Assembly: GCA_028873845.1 (NCBI GenBank) | Contig: JAPPNO010000022.1 | Location: 1 to 64,000, forward strand | DNA length: 64,000 nt | Source of the DNA: Gemmatimonadota bacterium | GTDB taxonomy: Bacteria > Gemmatimonadota > Gemmatimonadetes > Longimicrobiales > Gaopeijiaceae | Reading direction: 5' to 3' | Shown: positions 20,069 to 28,968 of the stretch, piece after piece | How positions within the stretch are numbered: position 1 is the stretch's first letter | Layout of the letters: each line of letters begins with the position of its first letter | Program-made: the position numbers and the translations under genes | Notes under the pieces: generated by a model | What the model saw: only the letters and a program-made list of their open reading frames with translations | The model's database searches: none | What the model was told of the DNA's origin: nothing

Positions 20069-20680
20069 TCAGCACACGTCGTCGACCAGCGGCACGAAGC
20101 GCACCGCGCCGAGCTCCTCGCAGGTGAACCCACCCGCCCCCAAGCGCCGCTCCCGCACCAGCCGCTGCGTCGCCCACCGGCCGCCGACCGGCATCACCAG
20201 CCGTCCGCCAGTGTTCAACTGCTCCCTGAGCGCCCCGGGCACGCCCGGGCCGGCCGCCGCGACCACGATCGCGTCGTAGGGCGCGTGTTCGCGCCAGCCC
20301 CCGCTGCCGTCCCCGTGACGTACCTGCACATTGTCGCAGCCCAGTTTCCGCAATCTCCCGGCCGCGGTCTCCGCCAGCACGGCGTGCCGCTCCACCGTAT
20401 ACACCGCCTCCGCCAACCTGCCGAGCACGGCGGCCGCATACCCTGAACCGGTCCCCACCTCGAGCACCCGGTCGCGCGCGGCCACCTCCGCGGCTTCCGC
20501 CATCCACGCCACCACGTACGGCTGCGAGATCGTCTGCCCCTCGCCGATCGGAAGAGGGCCGTCCGCGTAGGCGCGGCGCTCCAGCGTTGCCGCCACGAAC
20601 GCCTCGCGCGGCACGGCGGCCATGGCTTCGAGCACCCGCGGGTCGGAGATCCCGCGCCCCCTGATGTGGCGGCGAACCAT
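20069..20680 (-). CDS. pcm: Protein-L-isoaspartate O-methyltransferase
   Basis: Repairs isoaspartyl residues in aged proteins by SAM-dependent methylation; 203 aa. The family signature is complete: GEGQTISQPYVVAWM, the SAM loop VLEVGTGSGYAAAVL, YTVERHAVLAETA and the C-terminal VMPVGGRWATQRLV. Active-site Thr/Ser lie in QTISQP. ATG at 20680 follows GGAGGG by about 12 bases. A TTG overlapping the previous stop at 20722 would add a basic tail and is less likely. It probably belongs to the minus-strand unit with the two propeller genes upstream. Confidence 0.93.
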   Translation of the reverse strand: MVRRHIRGRGISDPRVLEAMAAVPREAFVAATLERRAYADGPLPIGEGQTISQPYVVAWMAEAAEVAARDRVLEVGTGSGYAAAVLGRLAEAVYTVERHAVLAETAAGRLRKLGCDNVQVRHGDGSGGWREHAPYDAIVVAAAGPGVPGALREQLNTGGRLVMPVGGRWATQRLVRERRLGAGGFTCEELGAVRFVPLVDDVC

Positions 20681-20718
20681 GCGCCGCCTCGCCCTCCGGA
20701 GTCGCCTTTCGCGGCCCC

Positions 20719-21843
20719 TCAACGAACCCCGCCGGAAGCGGGCGCGTCCGGCCAGAAGTCGATGCCGCCGCTCTGGTGGCCGAGCTCGACCGTGGCCACG
20801 ACCTCGAGCGTCTCCAGGTCGATCACGTCCAGGGTGCCGGGCACGGACCCCACCGACTCGTTCGTCACGAAGGCGTAGCGGCCGTCCGGACTGGCCACCA
20901 CCCCATGCGTGACCGGCCGCGAAGTCTCCACCCGTCCGATCTCCACCCCCCTCTCCAGGTCGAAGACCGCAACCGCCTGCTCGCCCTTGAGCGTCGCCAC
21001 CATCCGCGTGCCGTCCCCGGTCACCTCCAGGTTGTACGGCCCCTGCCCGGTGGCAAACCGGCGCGACACCTCCCAGCCGTCCGTATCGACCTCCAGGACC
21101 TCCCGGTTCCTGTTGCACGCCACGTAGACCACCCGGTTGGCGCGGGCACCCAGACCCGGCTCGACCCAGGTCGGGCTGCAAACGCGGCCGCCCATGCCGC
21201 CGTGGTGCTGCATGTCTCCGCTGATCACACCCTCGTGTCCCGGCGCGACCCCGAAACGGCCGGTCACCTCGAAGGTGCCCACGTCGATCTCGACCAACTG
21301 CTCGGAGTGCATGCACGCGGAGTACTGCTTCACCCCGTCGGGCCGAACACGGCTGCCGTGCGGCATGAGACAGGTCCGCACCCTGGTGACCTCGACCATC
21401 TCGGGCGTGTAGACGACCGAGATGTCCGAAGGGACCATGTCGCCGTGCAGGTTGAAGTTCGCGGCCAGCATGAACTGCCCGTCGGGCGTGATCCCCATGG
21501 TGGCGGGGAAGAGTCCGAGCCGGGTACGCGCCACCAGCGTGTCCGGGCCCGCGTGGAACTTCCACACGTAGCCGTAGGGGGTGCCGTGGGCGATCGTCAC
21601 GTACCAGTGGCGGCCGTCCGGCGAGACGCTGAGTCCGTGCGCACCGTCGTTGTCGCCCGGCATGACACCGACGCCGATCTCGTTCTCGACCACCAGGCCC
21701 TCGCCGGGCGTAAAGGCCACGCGGCTGATCAGGTCGGAGGACTCGTTGGCGACATAGACCCGGTAGACGGGCGACTGGGCCTGCGCGTGCACCGGGCACA
21801 CGAGCCCCAACCCCAGCAGCGCACCCGCAGCGAACCTCCTCAC
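20719..21843 (-). CDS. Exported YVTN/cytochrome-D1-type beta-propeller protein
   Basis: A 374-residue secreted protein with signal peptide ending VHAQAQS. It consists of repeated propeller blades, each with a YVAN/FVTN-like strand (VYVANESSDLI, YVACNRNREVLEVD, AFVTNESVGSV) and SPDGR turns. The HGLSVSPDGRHWYV and MQHHGGMGGRVCSP segments contain His and Cys that might bind metal. The GTG start overlaps the stop of the LVIVD lipoprotein gene, so both propellers are made together. Function unknown; probably cell-surface or periplasmic binding. Confidence 0.8.
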   Translation of the reverse strand: MRRFAAGALLGLGLVCPVHAQAQSPVYRVYVANESSDLISRVAFTPGEGLVVENEIGVGVMPGDNDGAHGLSVSPDGRHWYVTIAHGTPYGYVWKFHAGPDTLVARTRLGLFPATMGITPDGQFMLAANFNLHGDMVPSDISVVYTPEMVEVTRVRTCLMPHGSRVRPDGVKQYSACMHSEQLVEIDVGTFEVTGRFGVAPGHEGVISGDMQHHGGMGGRVCSPTWVEPGLGARANRVVYVACNRNREVLEVDTDGWEVSRRFATGQGPYNLEVTGDGTRMVATLKGEQAVAVFDLERGVEIGRVETSRPVTHGVVASPDGRYAFVTNESVGSVPGTLDVIDLETLEVVATVELGHQSGGIDFWPDAPASGGVR

Positions 21844-24023
21844 GACACAGGCGCCTTCCTCTTCGGCACCACCCTCACCACCCACAGCCCCGAGTTCAGG
21901 TCCGACACGAAAACGTGGCCCTTGAAAGGCTGCGGTCCCCACGCCATGGGCGAGTTCGCCACGTGCCCGTCCGGCGTCCCCGTCGGGAACCACGCGATCT
22001 CGCGTCCCTGCCGGTACAGGTCGCCCCTGAGTTCGCCCGACACGTCGACGACCCTGAGCCCGGCCTGGTAGTACGCCACGTACATCCTGTCGTCCTCGAT
22101 CCACAGGTTGTGCGCTCCCGCCTCGGGGACCTCGTAGCGGGCGACTTCGCGCGGGTTCTCGGGGTCCTCCATGTCGAGCACGTGAATGAACCCGCGTGAC
22201 CCGTCGCCCGGATGCCCGTTGCGCGAAATGCAATCCTCGCAGTCGAAGATCTCGTCGCCGACGAAGAGGTAGGTGTGCCCGTCGGCGTTCGTGTAGGGGA
22301 AGGCGACGTGCGTGTTGCCCTCTTCGTACGCGAAGCTGCTCACTTCGACCGGCGCGGTGGGCAGTCCGCCCCAGCGGCCGTCGCCCACGTCCAGGATGTA
22401 CACCCCGTCGTTCCAGTAGGAGACATAGGCGAGCCCGTCGGCAACCCAGATGTCGTGCAGGTACTTGCCGGGCTTTTCGATCCCCCACCGCCCCACCTCC
22501 TCCACGTTGCGCGGGTCGGAGATGTCCAGGATATGCACATCGAGGGTGCCGTTGTGGATCGCGTAGAGGATGTCGCCCCAGAAGAAGACGTTGTGCACCC
22601 CGCCGCTCAGGTCCTTCGTGTAGGTGTCGGAGACGACCGGATGGGCGGGATCGGCGAGGTCGAGGACGACGATCCCGTTCTTGCGGTCCGACGCGCCCTC
22701 CCGCGTGATCACTGCCACGCTGGCATCGTAGTTCACCTTCACGTCGTTGACGACGCGCGCATCGACCTCGACGAAGTCGGTGAGGACGGGGTTTGCGGGG
22801 TTGGTGACGTCCCACGCGAGCATGCGCTGCCCGCCCAGGTGCGTCCCCGTGTAGACGTAGTCCCGTCCGTCCCTGCCGGTGAACGCCCATAGGTCCGAGG
22901 TGGGTCTGTCGGCCACCAGCCCCCGCCCGGTCACGACGACCTCGTGCTCCATCCCCCGCTCGACGACTTCGACCAGGGTCTGGCCGGTCCTCCCGGCCAC
23001 CGTGGCGGTCACACGGTACAGTCCCGGACGCTCCGCGACGAAGGCCCCGTCCGGGTACACCGACGCACCCATGTCGGCGCGCGTCTCGAAGGAAGCCACC
23101 GTGTAGTCGGCCGGCGCCCCCTCCACCACTCCGCCCCCCGCGTCGCGGGCGGCCACCGAGTAGCGGAGCACGTCGCCCGTCCGCCCCCGTGACGGCCCGG
23201 TCACCTCGACCGCCTCAACCCGATTCTCCTCGACTTCGAAGGAGTACGTGCCCGTGACCCCGCCGTCCACGGTTGCGCTGATCGTCACCGCCCCGGGCCG
23301 AAGCGCCGTCACGAATCCGCGCGCGTCGACGGTGGCGAAGCGCCGTTCGTCACTGGCCCACTCGACCTCGACGCGCTGCCGCATCCCGCCGCCCGCGGTA
23401 AGGGCCCGGGCCTCCAGCCGGACCACCGCACCCGTGAGGAAGCGCACGCCCGGGTCCACGATCTCGACGGCCACTACCGGGGGTCCGACCACGGTCAGCG
23501 GCGCGGTGAAGGTCCGGATCTCGGGTGGTCCCGTGCCGCTGGCGGGCGGCGCCTGTATCGCCATGCGCAGCTCTGCGTCGCCCTCTCCCAGGCCCTTGAT
23601 GTACCCCCCTTCCAGAATCGCGAAGCGGGAATCGATGTTGGCCAGAATCCGGACGCCGAGCACCGGGTTGCCCGCCGCGTCGTAGGCGACCATCTGCAGG
23701 TCGTCGCCCATCGCGAGCGAATCGCCGACTTCGACGACGATGTCGGCCGGCTCGGCGCGCACCTCCGCGACCCGGGCCCCGATCTGGACGGCGGGGGTGT
23801 ATCCCGGAGCGGGCGTGGGAGTCCCGGGGGGTTCGGCGGGGGCGCTGTCCGGCGGCGGAGTCTCGGGCTGGACCACGGGCGCGGCGGGAGGCGGTTCGGA
23901 GGGAGGAGGCGGTCGCGAAGGGTCGATGGTCGCCCGTGAGGTGCTTCCGGTGCAGCCCGCCACCAGGAGGACCATGGCCAGTGCGGTCTTCCTCATCTCC
24001 AGCCCGTTTGCCGATCTGAGCAT
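21840..24023 (-). CDS. Lipoprotein with Big-type Ig domains and LVIVD propeller
   Basis: A 727-residue lipoprotein (lipobox VLLVAGC, Cys at about 22) followed by a Pro-rich linker to residue 80. Residues 90-360 contain bacterial Ig-like (Big_2) segments such as FATVDARGFVTALRPGAVTI and SFEVEENRVEAVEVTGPS. Residues 400-720 form a propeller with LVIVD-type blades (GIVVLDLADPAHPVV, DVHILDISDPRNVEEV, GLRVVDVSGEL). Two Cys and several acidic residues occur in DEIFDCEDCISRNGHPG. The ATG at 24023 has GGAGAGGG 6-13 bases upstream. It is translationally coupled to the next propeller gene and is divergent from the alkyltransferase-like gene. Confidence 0.82.
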   Translation of the reverse strand: MLRSANGLEMRKTALAMVLLVAGCTGSTSRATIDPSRPPPPSEPPPAAPVVQPETPPPDSAPAEPPGTPTPAPGYTPAVQIGARVAEVRAEPADIVVEVGDSLAMGDDLQMVAYDAAGNPVLGVRILANIDSRFAILEGGYIKGLGEGDAELRMAIQAPPASGTGPPEIRTFTAPLTVVGPPVVAVEIVDPGVRFLTGAVVRLEARALTAGGGMRQRVEVEWASDERRFATVDARGFVTALRPGAVTISATVDGGVTGTYSFEVEENRVEAVEVTGPSRGRTGDVLRYSVAARDAGGGVVEGAPADYTVASFETRADMGASVYPDGAFVAERPGLYRVTATVAGRTGQTLVEVVERGMEHEVVVTGRGLVADRPTSDLWAFTGRDGRDYVYTGTHLGGQRMLAWDVTNPANPVLTDFVEVDARVVNDVKVNYDASVAVITREGASDRKNGIVVLDLADPAHPVVSDTYTKDLSGGVHNVFFWGDILYAIHNGTLDVHILDISDPRNVEEVGRWGIEKPGKYLHDIWVADGLAYVSYWNDGVYILDVGDGRWGGLPTAPVEVSSFAYEEGNTHVAFPYTNADGHTYLFVGDEIFDCEDCISRNGHPGDGSRGFIHVLDMEDPENPREVARYEVPEAGAHNLWIEDDRMYVAYYQAGLRVVDVSGELRGDLYRQGREIAWFPTGTPDGHVANSPMAWGPQPFKGHVFVSDLNSGLWVVRVVPKRKAPVS

Positions 24024-24045
24024 TGCAACCCTCTCCGAAGTCGTG

Positions 24046-24085
24046 ACTGTATACTGCGCTTTACAATCTGTAAACTTCCGTTTAC
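24046..24085 (-). promoter_or_regulatory. Promoter with overlapping palindromic operators
   Basis: On the minus strand TTTACA (24074-24069) and TACAGT (24051-24046) lie 17 bases apart, a good sigma-70 pair for the LVIVD lipoprotein gene. Two inverted repeats overlap it: TTTACA-ATC-TGTAAA (24060-24074) and GTAAAC-TTCC-GTTTAC (24070-24085). The TACA/TGTA half-sites resemble BlaI/MecI-family operators. No such repressor gene is in the window. Confidence 0.5.
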
Positions 24086-24152
24086 CTGGACTCGCGCGGT
24101 AGTCCCCGCAATCGTAGCGCGACCGGGCGGCCGGGAATAGGTTTGCGCCGCT

Positions 24153-24467
24153 ATGAGCGCGTTTTCCGAACGAGTATACGCCTGCGTGCGACGGATTCCC
24201 AAGGGACGGATCATCAACTACGGGAGCGTGGCCGCGCTGGCTGGCCAGCCACGGGCCGCGCGGGGCGTGGGATACGCGCTCAGCCATCTGCCCCACGGGA
24301 CCGACGTGCCCTGGTGGCGCGTGGTCAACCGCCGGGGCGCCATTTCGACCTCGCGCGCGAGCGGTCTGGCCCAGCGTCAGAGGGCGCTGCTGGAGCGCGA
24401 AGGCATCGTCTTTGACGAGCAAGGAGAAGCGTCATGGGAACGGTTCGGTTGGGATCCGTACGGCTGA
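24153..24467 (+). CDS. Alkyltransferase-like protein (ATL, non-catalytic MGMT homologue)
   Basis: A 104-residue homologue of the DNA-binding domain of O6-alkylguanine transferases. The helix-turn-helix INYGSVAALAGQPRAARGVG is present, but the active-site motif PCHRV is replaced by PWWRVV. The acceptor cysteine is therefore absent, as in ATL/YbaZ proteins. These flag O6-alkylguanine lesions for nucleotide excision repair. The second Trp in place of the usual His (PWHRV) is less common. The last 34 bases overlap the start of the HEAT-cyclophilin gene. Confidence 0.9.
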   Translation: MSAFSERVYACVRRIPKGRIINYGSVAALAGQPRAARGVGYALSHLPHGTDVPWWRVVNRRGAISTSRASGLAQRQRALLEREGIVFDEQGEASWERFGWDPYG

Positions 24468-26644
24468 GGACGGGTGAACGCGCGAGGCTGGCGGTGCTCG
24501 CCCTGGCACCCTTGCTCGCGAGTTGTGCCGACACACCGCCGCCGCCCTCCGCAGCGCAGGTCGCGTACGCGGAAATCGTCGCGGAGGAGGATGCGCGTGG
24601 CGACATCGGGTTCGAGCGCGTCCGGGCCCACCTGGAGAGTGAAGATCCGGTGGTGCGCGCCATGGCGGTGCGGGCGCTGGGGCGACAGGAGGATGCAGGC
24701 CGGCTCGCGCAGGTGGGAGAGATGCTCGACGACCCGAATCCCGCGGTGAGGATGGCGGCCGCGGCGGCGTTGGCGCAATCGGCTCCCAGCCTGGCGCCGC
24801 TGCCCCCCTCCGTGCGTCCCGCCGACGTGCAGGGACCGGTTGAGCTCCTGGCACCGACGCCGGACGAGCAGGCGGCGAGCGGACCCGATTCGGACCGGGA
24901 CGACGGGGCCGCGGTGCTGCCGCTCCTGGCCGCGCGGATCGGGCAGGAGACGGACCCCGGAGTGGTGGGCGCCCTGGCCACGAATCTCGGCCGGCTTCCG
25001 TTCACTGGCGCGGAGCATCGGGCGGCGCGGGGGGCGGCACTTGCGGCCGCGTGGCGGCGGCTCGGTGAGTTGGCGGCCGACCGCGACCCCCTCGCGCTGG
25101 CAGGGCTGGCGCGCGGCATCGAGACCTTCGCACGCAGCGCCGGCCCGGAGGATGTCGTCGCGCGGGAGTTGGTGGAGGTCGCGAGGTCGTTGCTCGAGAC
25201 CGGCGGCGAATCGAGCGGGGATCCGGCTTCCGCGCGCGTGCGGCGGCTGGCGGCGGCGGCGCTGACCCATGCCGGCGAACTGGCGGGCGAAGACCTGGCC
25301 GGGCTGCTCGAAGACGCGGACTGGGGGGTGCGCCGCCAGGCGATGATCGCGGCGGCGCGGCAGGGGGCGGCCGCCAGCGGGGTGATCAGTGCCGGTCTCG
25401 GGGACCCGGACGCGCGGGTGCGAGTGGAAGCGCTTCGGGCGCACGGCGAGCGGGAATCGCGGGGCGAGGGCTGCCTCGCAATCCTGCTGGCCCTTGACGA
25501 CTCCGATCCCGATGTCGTGGCCACGGCGCTGGATCTCGTGGCGGGAGCGTGCCAGTCCTACCGGGGGCCGGCGATCACGAACCTCGAAGCGGTGTTGGAC
25601 GGGCGGGATGGCGACTGGCGCAGCCGGGCTCGGGCGCTCTTCGCATTGGCGGGGATCGCGCCGGACGAAGCGGGTGACCATATCCGCCGGTTCGCGGGGG
25701 ACGGGAATCCGTTCGTGAGGGCCTGGGCGGCGCGGGCGGCGGGGCGGGCGGGCGAGGCGGAGGTGCTGCGCGGTCTGGCCGGTGACGAGGATCCGAATGT
25801 GCGCGAGGCCGCGCTCCAGGGGTTGGGGGAGGTGGTGGGGGGTGACGGCCGGGACGCCTACCTGGCCGCGCTGGAAAGCGACGATCCCCAGCTGGTGATG
25901 ACCGCGTCCCGACTGCTGAGCAGGCATGCCGCCGAGGAGACCCCCGTTTCCGCGCTTCTCGCCTCACTTGCCCGCTTCACGTCCGCCCGCCGCGAGACCG
26001 AACGGGACGTTCGCGTCGCCCTCCTCGTGGCGATCGGCGAGGTGGGAGGGTTTTCCGCCGGCGACCTCACCCCGTACCTCGCCGATTTCGACGACGTGGT
26101 GCGCAACCTGGCAGCCAATTGGCTGTTCGAGTCGACCGGAACGGTGCACGAGACCACAGGCACATCCCTCCCCCACACCCCAACCCCCGACGCGGCCCGC
26201 ATCGCCGAGCTGGCCGGCACGCAGGTCATCCTGCACATGGCCGATCTGGGCGCCATCGTGATCCGGCTCCGCCCCGACCTCGCCGCCACCAACGCCGACC
26301 GCTTCGCGCGCCTGGCCGCAGAGGGCTACTTCGACGGCCTCACCTTCCACCGCGTCGTTCCCAACTTCGTCATTCAGGGCGGCAGTCCCCACGCCAACGA
26401 GTACATGGGCGACGGACCGTACAGCCGCGACGAGATCAGCGACCATCCCCACTGGCGCGGCACGGTGGGCCTGTCCACCCGCGGCCGCGACACCGGCGAC
26501 GCCCAGATCTTCATCAACCTTGTGGACAACGTGCGGCTGGACTTCAACTACACGATCTACGGCGAGGTCGTCGACGGCATGGAGGTCGTGGACGCGGTGC
26601 AGGAGGGAGCGGTGATCGAGCGGGCCGAGGTGATCACGCCATGA
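24434..26644 (+). CDS. HEAT-repeat/cyclophilin fusion lipoprotein
   Basis: A 736-residue protein. A lipoprotein signal (LALAPLLASC, Cys near 32) is followed by some 500 residues of HEAT-like helical repeats with alternating Arg/Asp and AxxALG patterns (AMAVRALGRQEDAGRL, EDPNVREAALQGLGEV). The C-terminal 150 residues form a cyclophilin prolyl isomerase: YFDGLTFHRVVPNFVIQGGSP, then GTVGLSTRGRDTGDAQIFIN. The core catalytic Arg and Phe (FHR, QGG) are present. It should assist folding outside the cytoplasm. It overlaps ATL upstream and has an ATGA overlap with the penicillin-acylase gene downstream, an attractive pairing with a protein that matures by self-cleavage. Confidence 0.85.
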   Translation: MGTVRLGSVRLRTGERARLAVLALAPLLASCADTPPPPSAAQVAYAEIVAEEDARGDIGFERVRAHLESEDPVVRAMAVRALGRQEDAGRLAQVGEMLDDPNPAVRMAAAAALAQSAPSLAPLPPSVRPADVQGPVELLAPTPDEQAASGPDSDRDDGAAVLPLLAARIGQETDPGVVGALATNLGRLPFTGAEHRAARGAALAAAWRRLGELAADRDPLALAGLARGIETFARSAGPEDVVARELVEVARSLLETGGESSGDPASARVRRLAAAALTHAGELAGEDLAGLLEDADWGVRRQAMIAAARQGAAASGVISAGLGDPDARVRVEALRAHGERESRGEGCLAILLALDDSDPDVVATALDLVAGACQSYRGPAITNLEAVLDGRDGDWRSRARALFALAGIAPDEAGDHIRRFAGDGNPFVRAWAARAAGRAGEAEVLRGLAGDEDPNVREAALQGLGEVVGGDGRDAYLAALESDDPQLVMTASRLLSRHAAEETPVSALLASLARFTSARRETERDVRVALLVAIGEVGGFSAGDLTPYLADFDDVVRNLAANWLFESTGTVHETTGTSLPHTPTPDAARIAELAGTQVILHMADLGAIVIRLRPDLAATNADRFARLAAEGYFDGLTFHRVVPNFVIQGGSPHANEYMGDGPYSRDEISDHPHWRGTVGLSTRGRDTGDAQIFINLVDNVRLDFNYTIYGEVVDGMEVVDAVQEGAVIERAEVITP

Positions 26645-28845
26645 CCGGGGCGTTTCTGGTCGCGATGGCCATGCAGTCCCCGGTTCCCGATACCATTCAC
26701 CCCCTCGCCGCGCGCGTCGAAATCCGCCGCACCGACTACGGTGTCCCCCACATTCTGGCCGACGACCTCGAGGCGATGGGCTTCGGCCTCGGCTACGTGC
26801 AGTCGGAGGACTACAGCGCCTCCATCGCGGTCGGTATGATCGCCAGCCGCGGCACCCTGGCCCGCCACCTTGGCGCGGAGGAACTCGACGCCGACTTCGT
26901 GGCCCGTGAAGTCCATGCCCGTGCCGTGGCGACCTTCCACCGGCTGGATCCGCGCACCCGGGCCGTCTACGGAGGCTTCGCGGAAGGCGTCAATCACTAC
27001 ATCAGGCTTCACCCCGAGGAGTACCCGGCCTGGGTGACTCCCGACTTCACCGGCATCGATGCCCTGGCCCGCGACGTTCAGACCTGGAGCCGGCGCGACG
27101 CGGCCCGCTTCGTGGCGCGGTTCGACACCCCGGAAGCCGGCAACGCCCGGGATGCCGGCAGGGCCCCGGCCCACCCCGGCACCCATGCCGGCCCGCCCGT
27201 CCGTCCCCCATCCGGGGAGTCCTTCATCCTCGACGGCTCCAACGCCTGGGCCTTCCACGGTACCCGCACCGAGTCCGGCCACACCATCCTGCTCCGCAAC
27301 CCGCACCTCCGCTGGGACGGCGACCACGACCTCCTCGAGCGCCCCTCCGGACTGACCTACTACGAGGCGCATGTGCGCGTGCCCGGCGTGATCGACTTCT
27401 ACGGCGACTTCCGCATCGGCACCGCGTTCGGGATCATCGGCGGCTTCAACGCCCACCTCGGCTGGGCCACGACCAACAACTATCCGACGCTGTCGCAGGT
27501 CTACCGGCTGGACATCCATCCCGCGCTCGCGAATCATGCCGTCCTCGACGGGCGCCCCCTGCCGCTGACGCGCCGCGACGTCACCGTGGACCACCTGGCG
27601 GCCGACGGCACGACGGCCCTCGAGACCAGGACCTCGTGGACTACACCCCACGGACCGGTCATTCACCGCACCGGCGAGCACGTCTACCTGCTCAAGGACC
27701 CGCGTGACGGCGAGTTCCGGCGCGGCGAGCAGTTCCTGCGCATGATGATGACCCGCAACCTCGACGAATGGCTCGCCGTGATGCGGATGCGCGCCCACCC
27801 GACTTCGAACTTCACCTACGCCGACCGCGCCGGGAACATCGTCCACTACTACAACGCGCGGCTCCCGCTCCTGCCCCACCCGGTCACCGGCGACACGGCG
27901 GCGGTCGCGGCCACCTCGGCCGACATCTGGTCCGAACTGGTCCCCTGGGAGACGCTGCCGCTCTACGTCAATCCGCCGGGCGGATACGTGCAGCAGGCGA
28001 ACGATCCGCCGGACTACACGAACCTGAACGTGCCGCTGGATCGTGACACGGTGCCGCCGAATCTGCCGGAGCGGAGGCTGCGCCTGAGGAGCCAGTTGTC
28101 GCTGGAGTTGGCGGCGGGGGCGGGTGACGGGCTGACGCTGGAGGACGTGATCGCGCTCAAGCACTCGCCGCGCGTGCCGATGGCGGAGCGGGTGGTGGAT
28201 GAACTGCTGGCGGCGGCCCGGGCGGCCGAGGGTCCGGAGTTGGCCGACGCGGCGGCCGTTCTCGAGGCCTGGGACCGAAGGGCGGCCGCCGACAGCCGGG
28301 GGGCGGTGCTCTTTGAGCGCTGGGCCGCGAGGTACTTCGCGGAGGTGGCCGACTCGCTCCGCTGGCGGGAGCCGTGGGATCCGGCCAATCCGGTGGCGAC
28401 GCCGATGGGACTGGGGGACGCGGCGGCAGCGGTGGAGGCGCTGAGAGGAGCGGTCGCGTCGCTTGGGGACGACGGCATCGCGCTCGACGCACGGTGGGGC
28501 GACATACACCGCGTGATTCGAGGCGACGTGGACGCACCGGTCTCCGGGTGCCCGCCGACGCTGGGCTGTTTCCGGGTCCTCCTGTTCGAGCCGGCCGGGG
28601 ACGGGCGCAGGGCCGCGAATCGGGGCGACTCATGGGTGCTGCTGGTCGAATTCGGGGATGTTCCGAAGGCCCATACGGTTCTGGCGTACGGCCAGACCGC
28701 GCGAGCCGGCACCGTCCATCACGCGGATCAGGCGGCCATGTTCGCGCGCGGTGAACTGAAGAGAGTGGCGTGGACCGAGGATGAGATCCGGGAGGCGACG
28801 ATCAGGCGGTATCGCCCGGGGGAGGAGGTGGGGCGGGGCGGGTGA
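26641..28845 (+). CDS. Penicillin acylase family (Ntn-hydrolase) protein
   Basis: A 734-residue precursor of the penicillin/AHL/cephalosporin acylase family. The N-terminal alpha region has RTDYGVPHILADDLEAMGFG and YVQSEDY. The spacer ends at about residue 199, where FILDGSNAWAF gives the autocatalytic serine nucleophile (Ser of SNAW). Beta-chain motifs follow: NPHLRWDGD, GFNAHLGWATTNN and HTVLAYGQ. The substrate could be an N-acyl amide such as acyl-homoserine lactone or an acylated amino acid. No convincing signal peptide is seen with this start. ATGA overlap with the upstream cyclophilin gene. Confidence 0.88.
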   Translation: MTGAFLVAMAMQSPVPDTIHPLAARVEIRRTDYGVPHILADDLEAMGFGLGYVQSEDYSASIAVGMIASRGTLARHLGAEELDADFVAREVHARAVATFHRLDPRTRAVYGGFAEGVNHYIRLHPEEYPAWVTPDFTGIDALARDVQTWSRRDAARFVARFDTPEAGNARDAGRAPAHPGTHAGPPVRPPSGESFILDGSNAWAFHGTRTESGHTILLRNPHLRWDGDHDLLERPSGLTYYEAHVRVPGVIDFYGDFRIGTAFGIIGGFNAHLGWATTNNYPTLSQVYRLDIHPALANHAVLDGRPLPLTRRDVTVDHLAADGTTALETRTSWTTPHGPVIHRTGEHVYLLKDPRDGEFRRGEQFLRMMMTRNLDEWLAVMRMRAHPTSNFTYADRAGNIVHYYNARLPLLPHPVTGDTAAVAATSADIWSELVPWETLPLYVNPPGGYVQQANDPPDYTNLNVPLDRDTVPPNLPERRLRLRSQLSLELAAGAGDGLTLEDVIALKHSPRVPMAERVVDELLAAARAAEGPELADAAAVLEAWDRRAAADSRGAVLFERWAARYFAEVADSLRWREPWDPANPVATPMGLGDAAAAVEALRGAVASLGDDGIALDARWGDIHRVIRGDVDAPVSGCPPTLGCFRVLLFEPAGDGRRAANRGDSWVLLVEFGDVPKAHTVLAYGQTARAGTVHHADQAAMFARGELKRVAWTEDEIREATIRRYRPGEEVGRGG

Positions 28846-28851
28846 GCGTGA

Positions 28852-28960
28852 CCCAATCCGACATGCTCGCGTCCCGGCTTTTGCCGCGGCGACGGGCTGA
28901 TCCCGCCGATGTCCCAATCCGACATGCCCGCGTCCCGGCTTTTGCCTCGGCGACGGGCTG
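28852..28960. repeat. Two 48-base direct repeats, period 61
   Basis: Positions 28852-28899 and 28913-28960 are identical except for two substitutions. The 13 bases between them are not repeated. Each unit begins CCCAATCCGACATG and ends GCGACGGGCTG. They fill the gap between the penicillin-acylase gene and the DUF222/HNH remnant. No function is evident. Confidence 0.8.
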
Positions 28961-28968
28961 GCGCCCGA

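Noticed and set aside
20066-20071. Abutting stop codons TGATCA as a bidirectional signal
   Set aside because: It is only two stop codons meeting by chance at a convergent pair; no hairpin or T tracts accompany it.
26557-28509. A 650-codon minus-strand frame opposite the penicillin-acylase gene
   Set aside because: Val/Arg/Gly-rich shadow frame, no motifs; the acylase motifs on the plus strand are decisive.
28852-28960. CRISPR-like repeat
   Set aside because: Only two units, with the 13-base intervening segment too short for a spacer.
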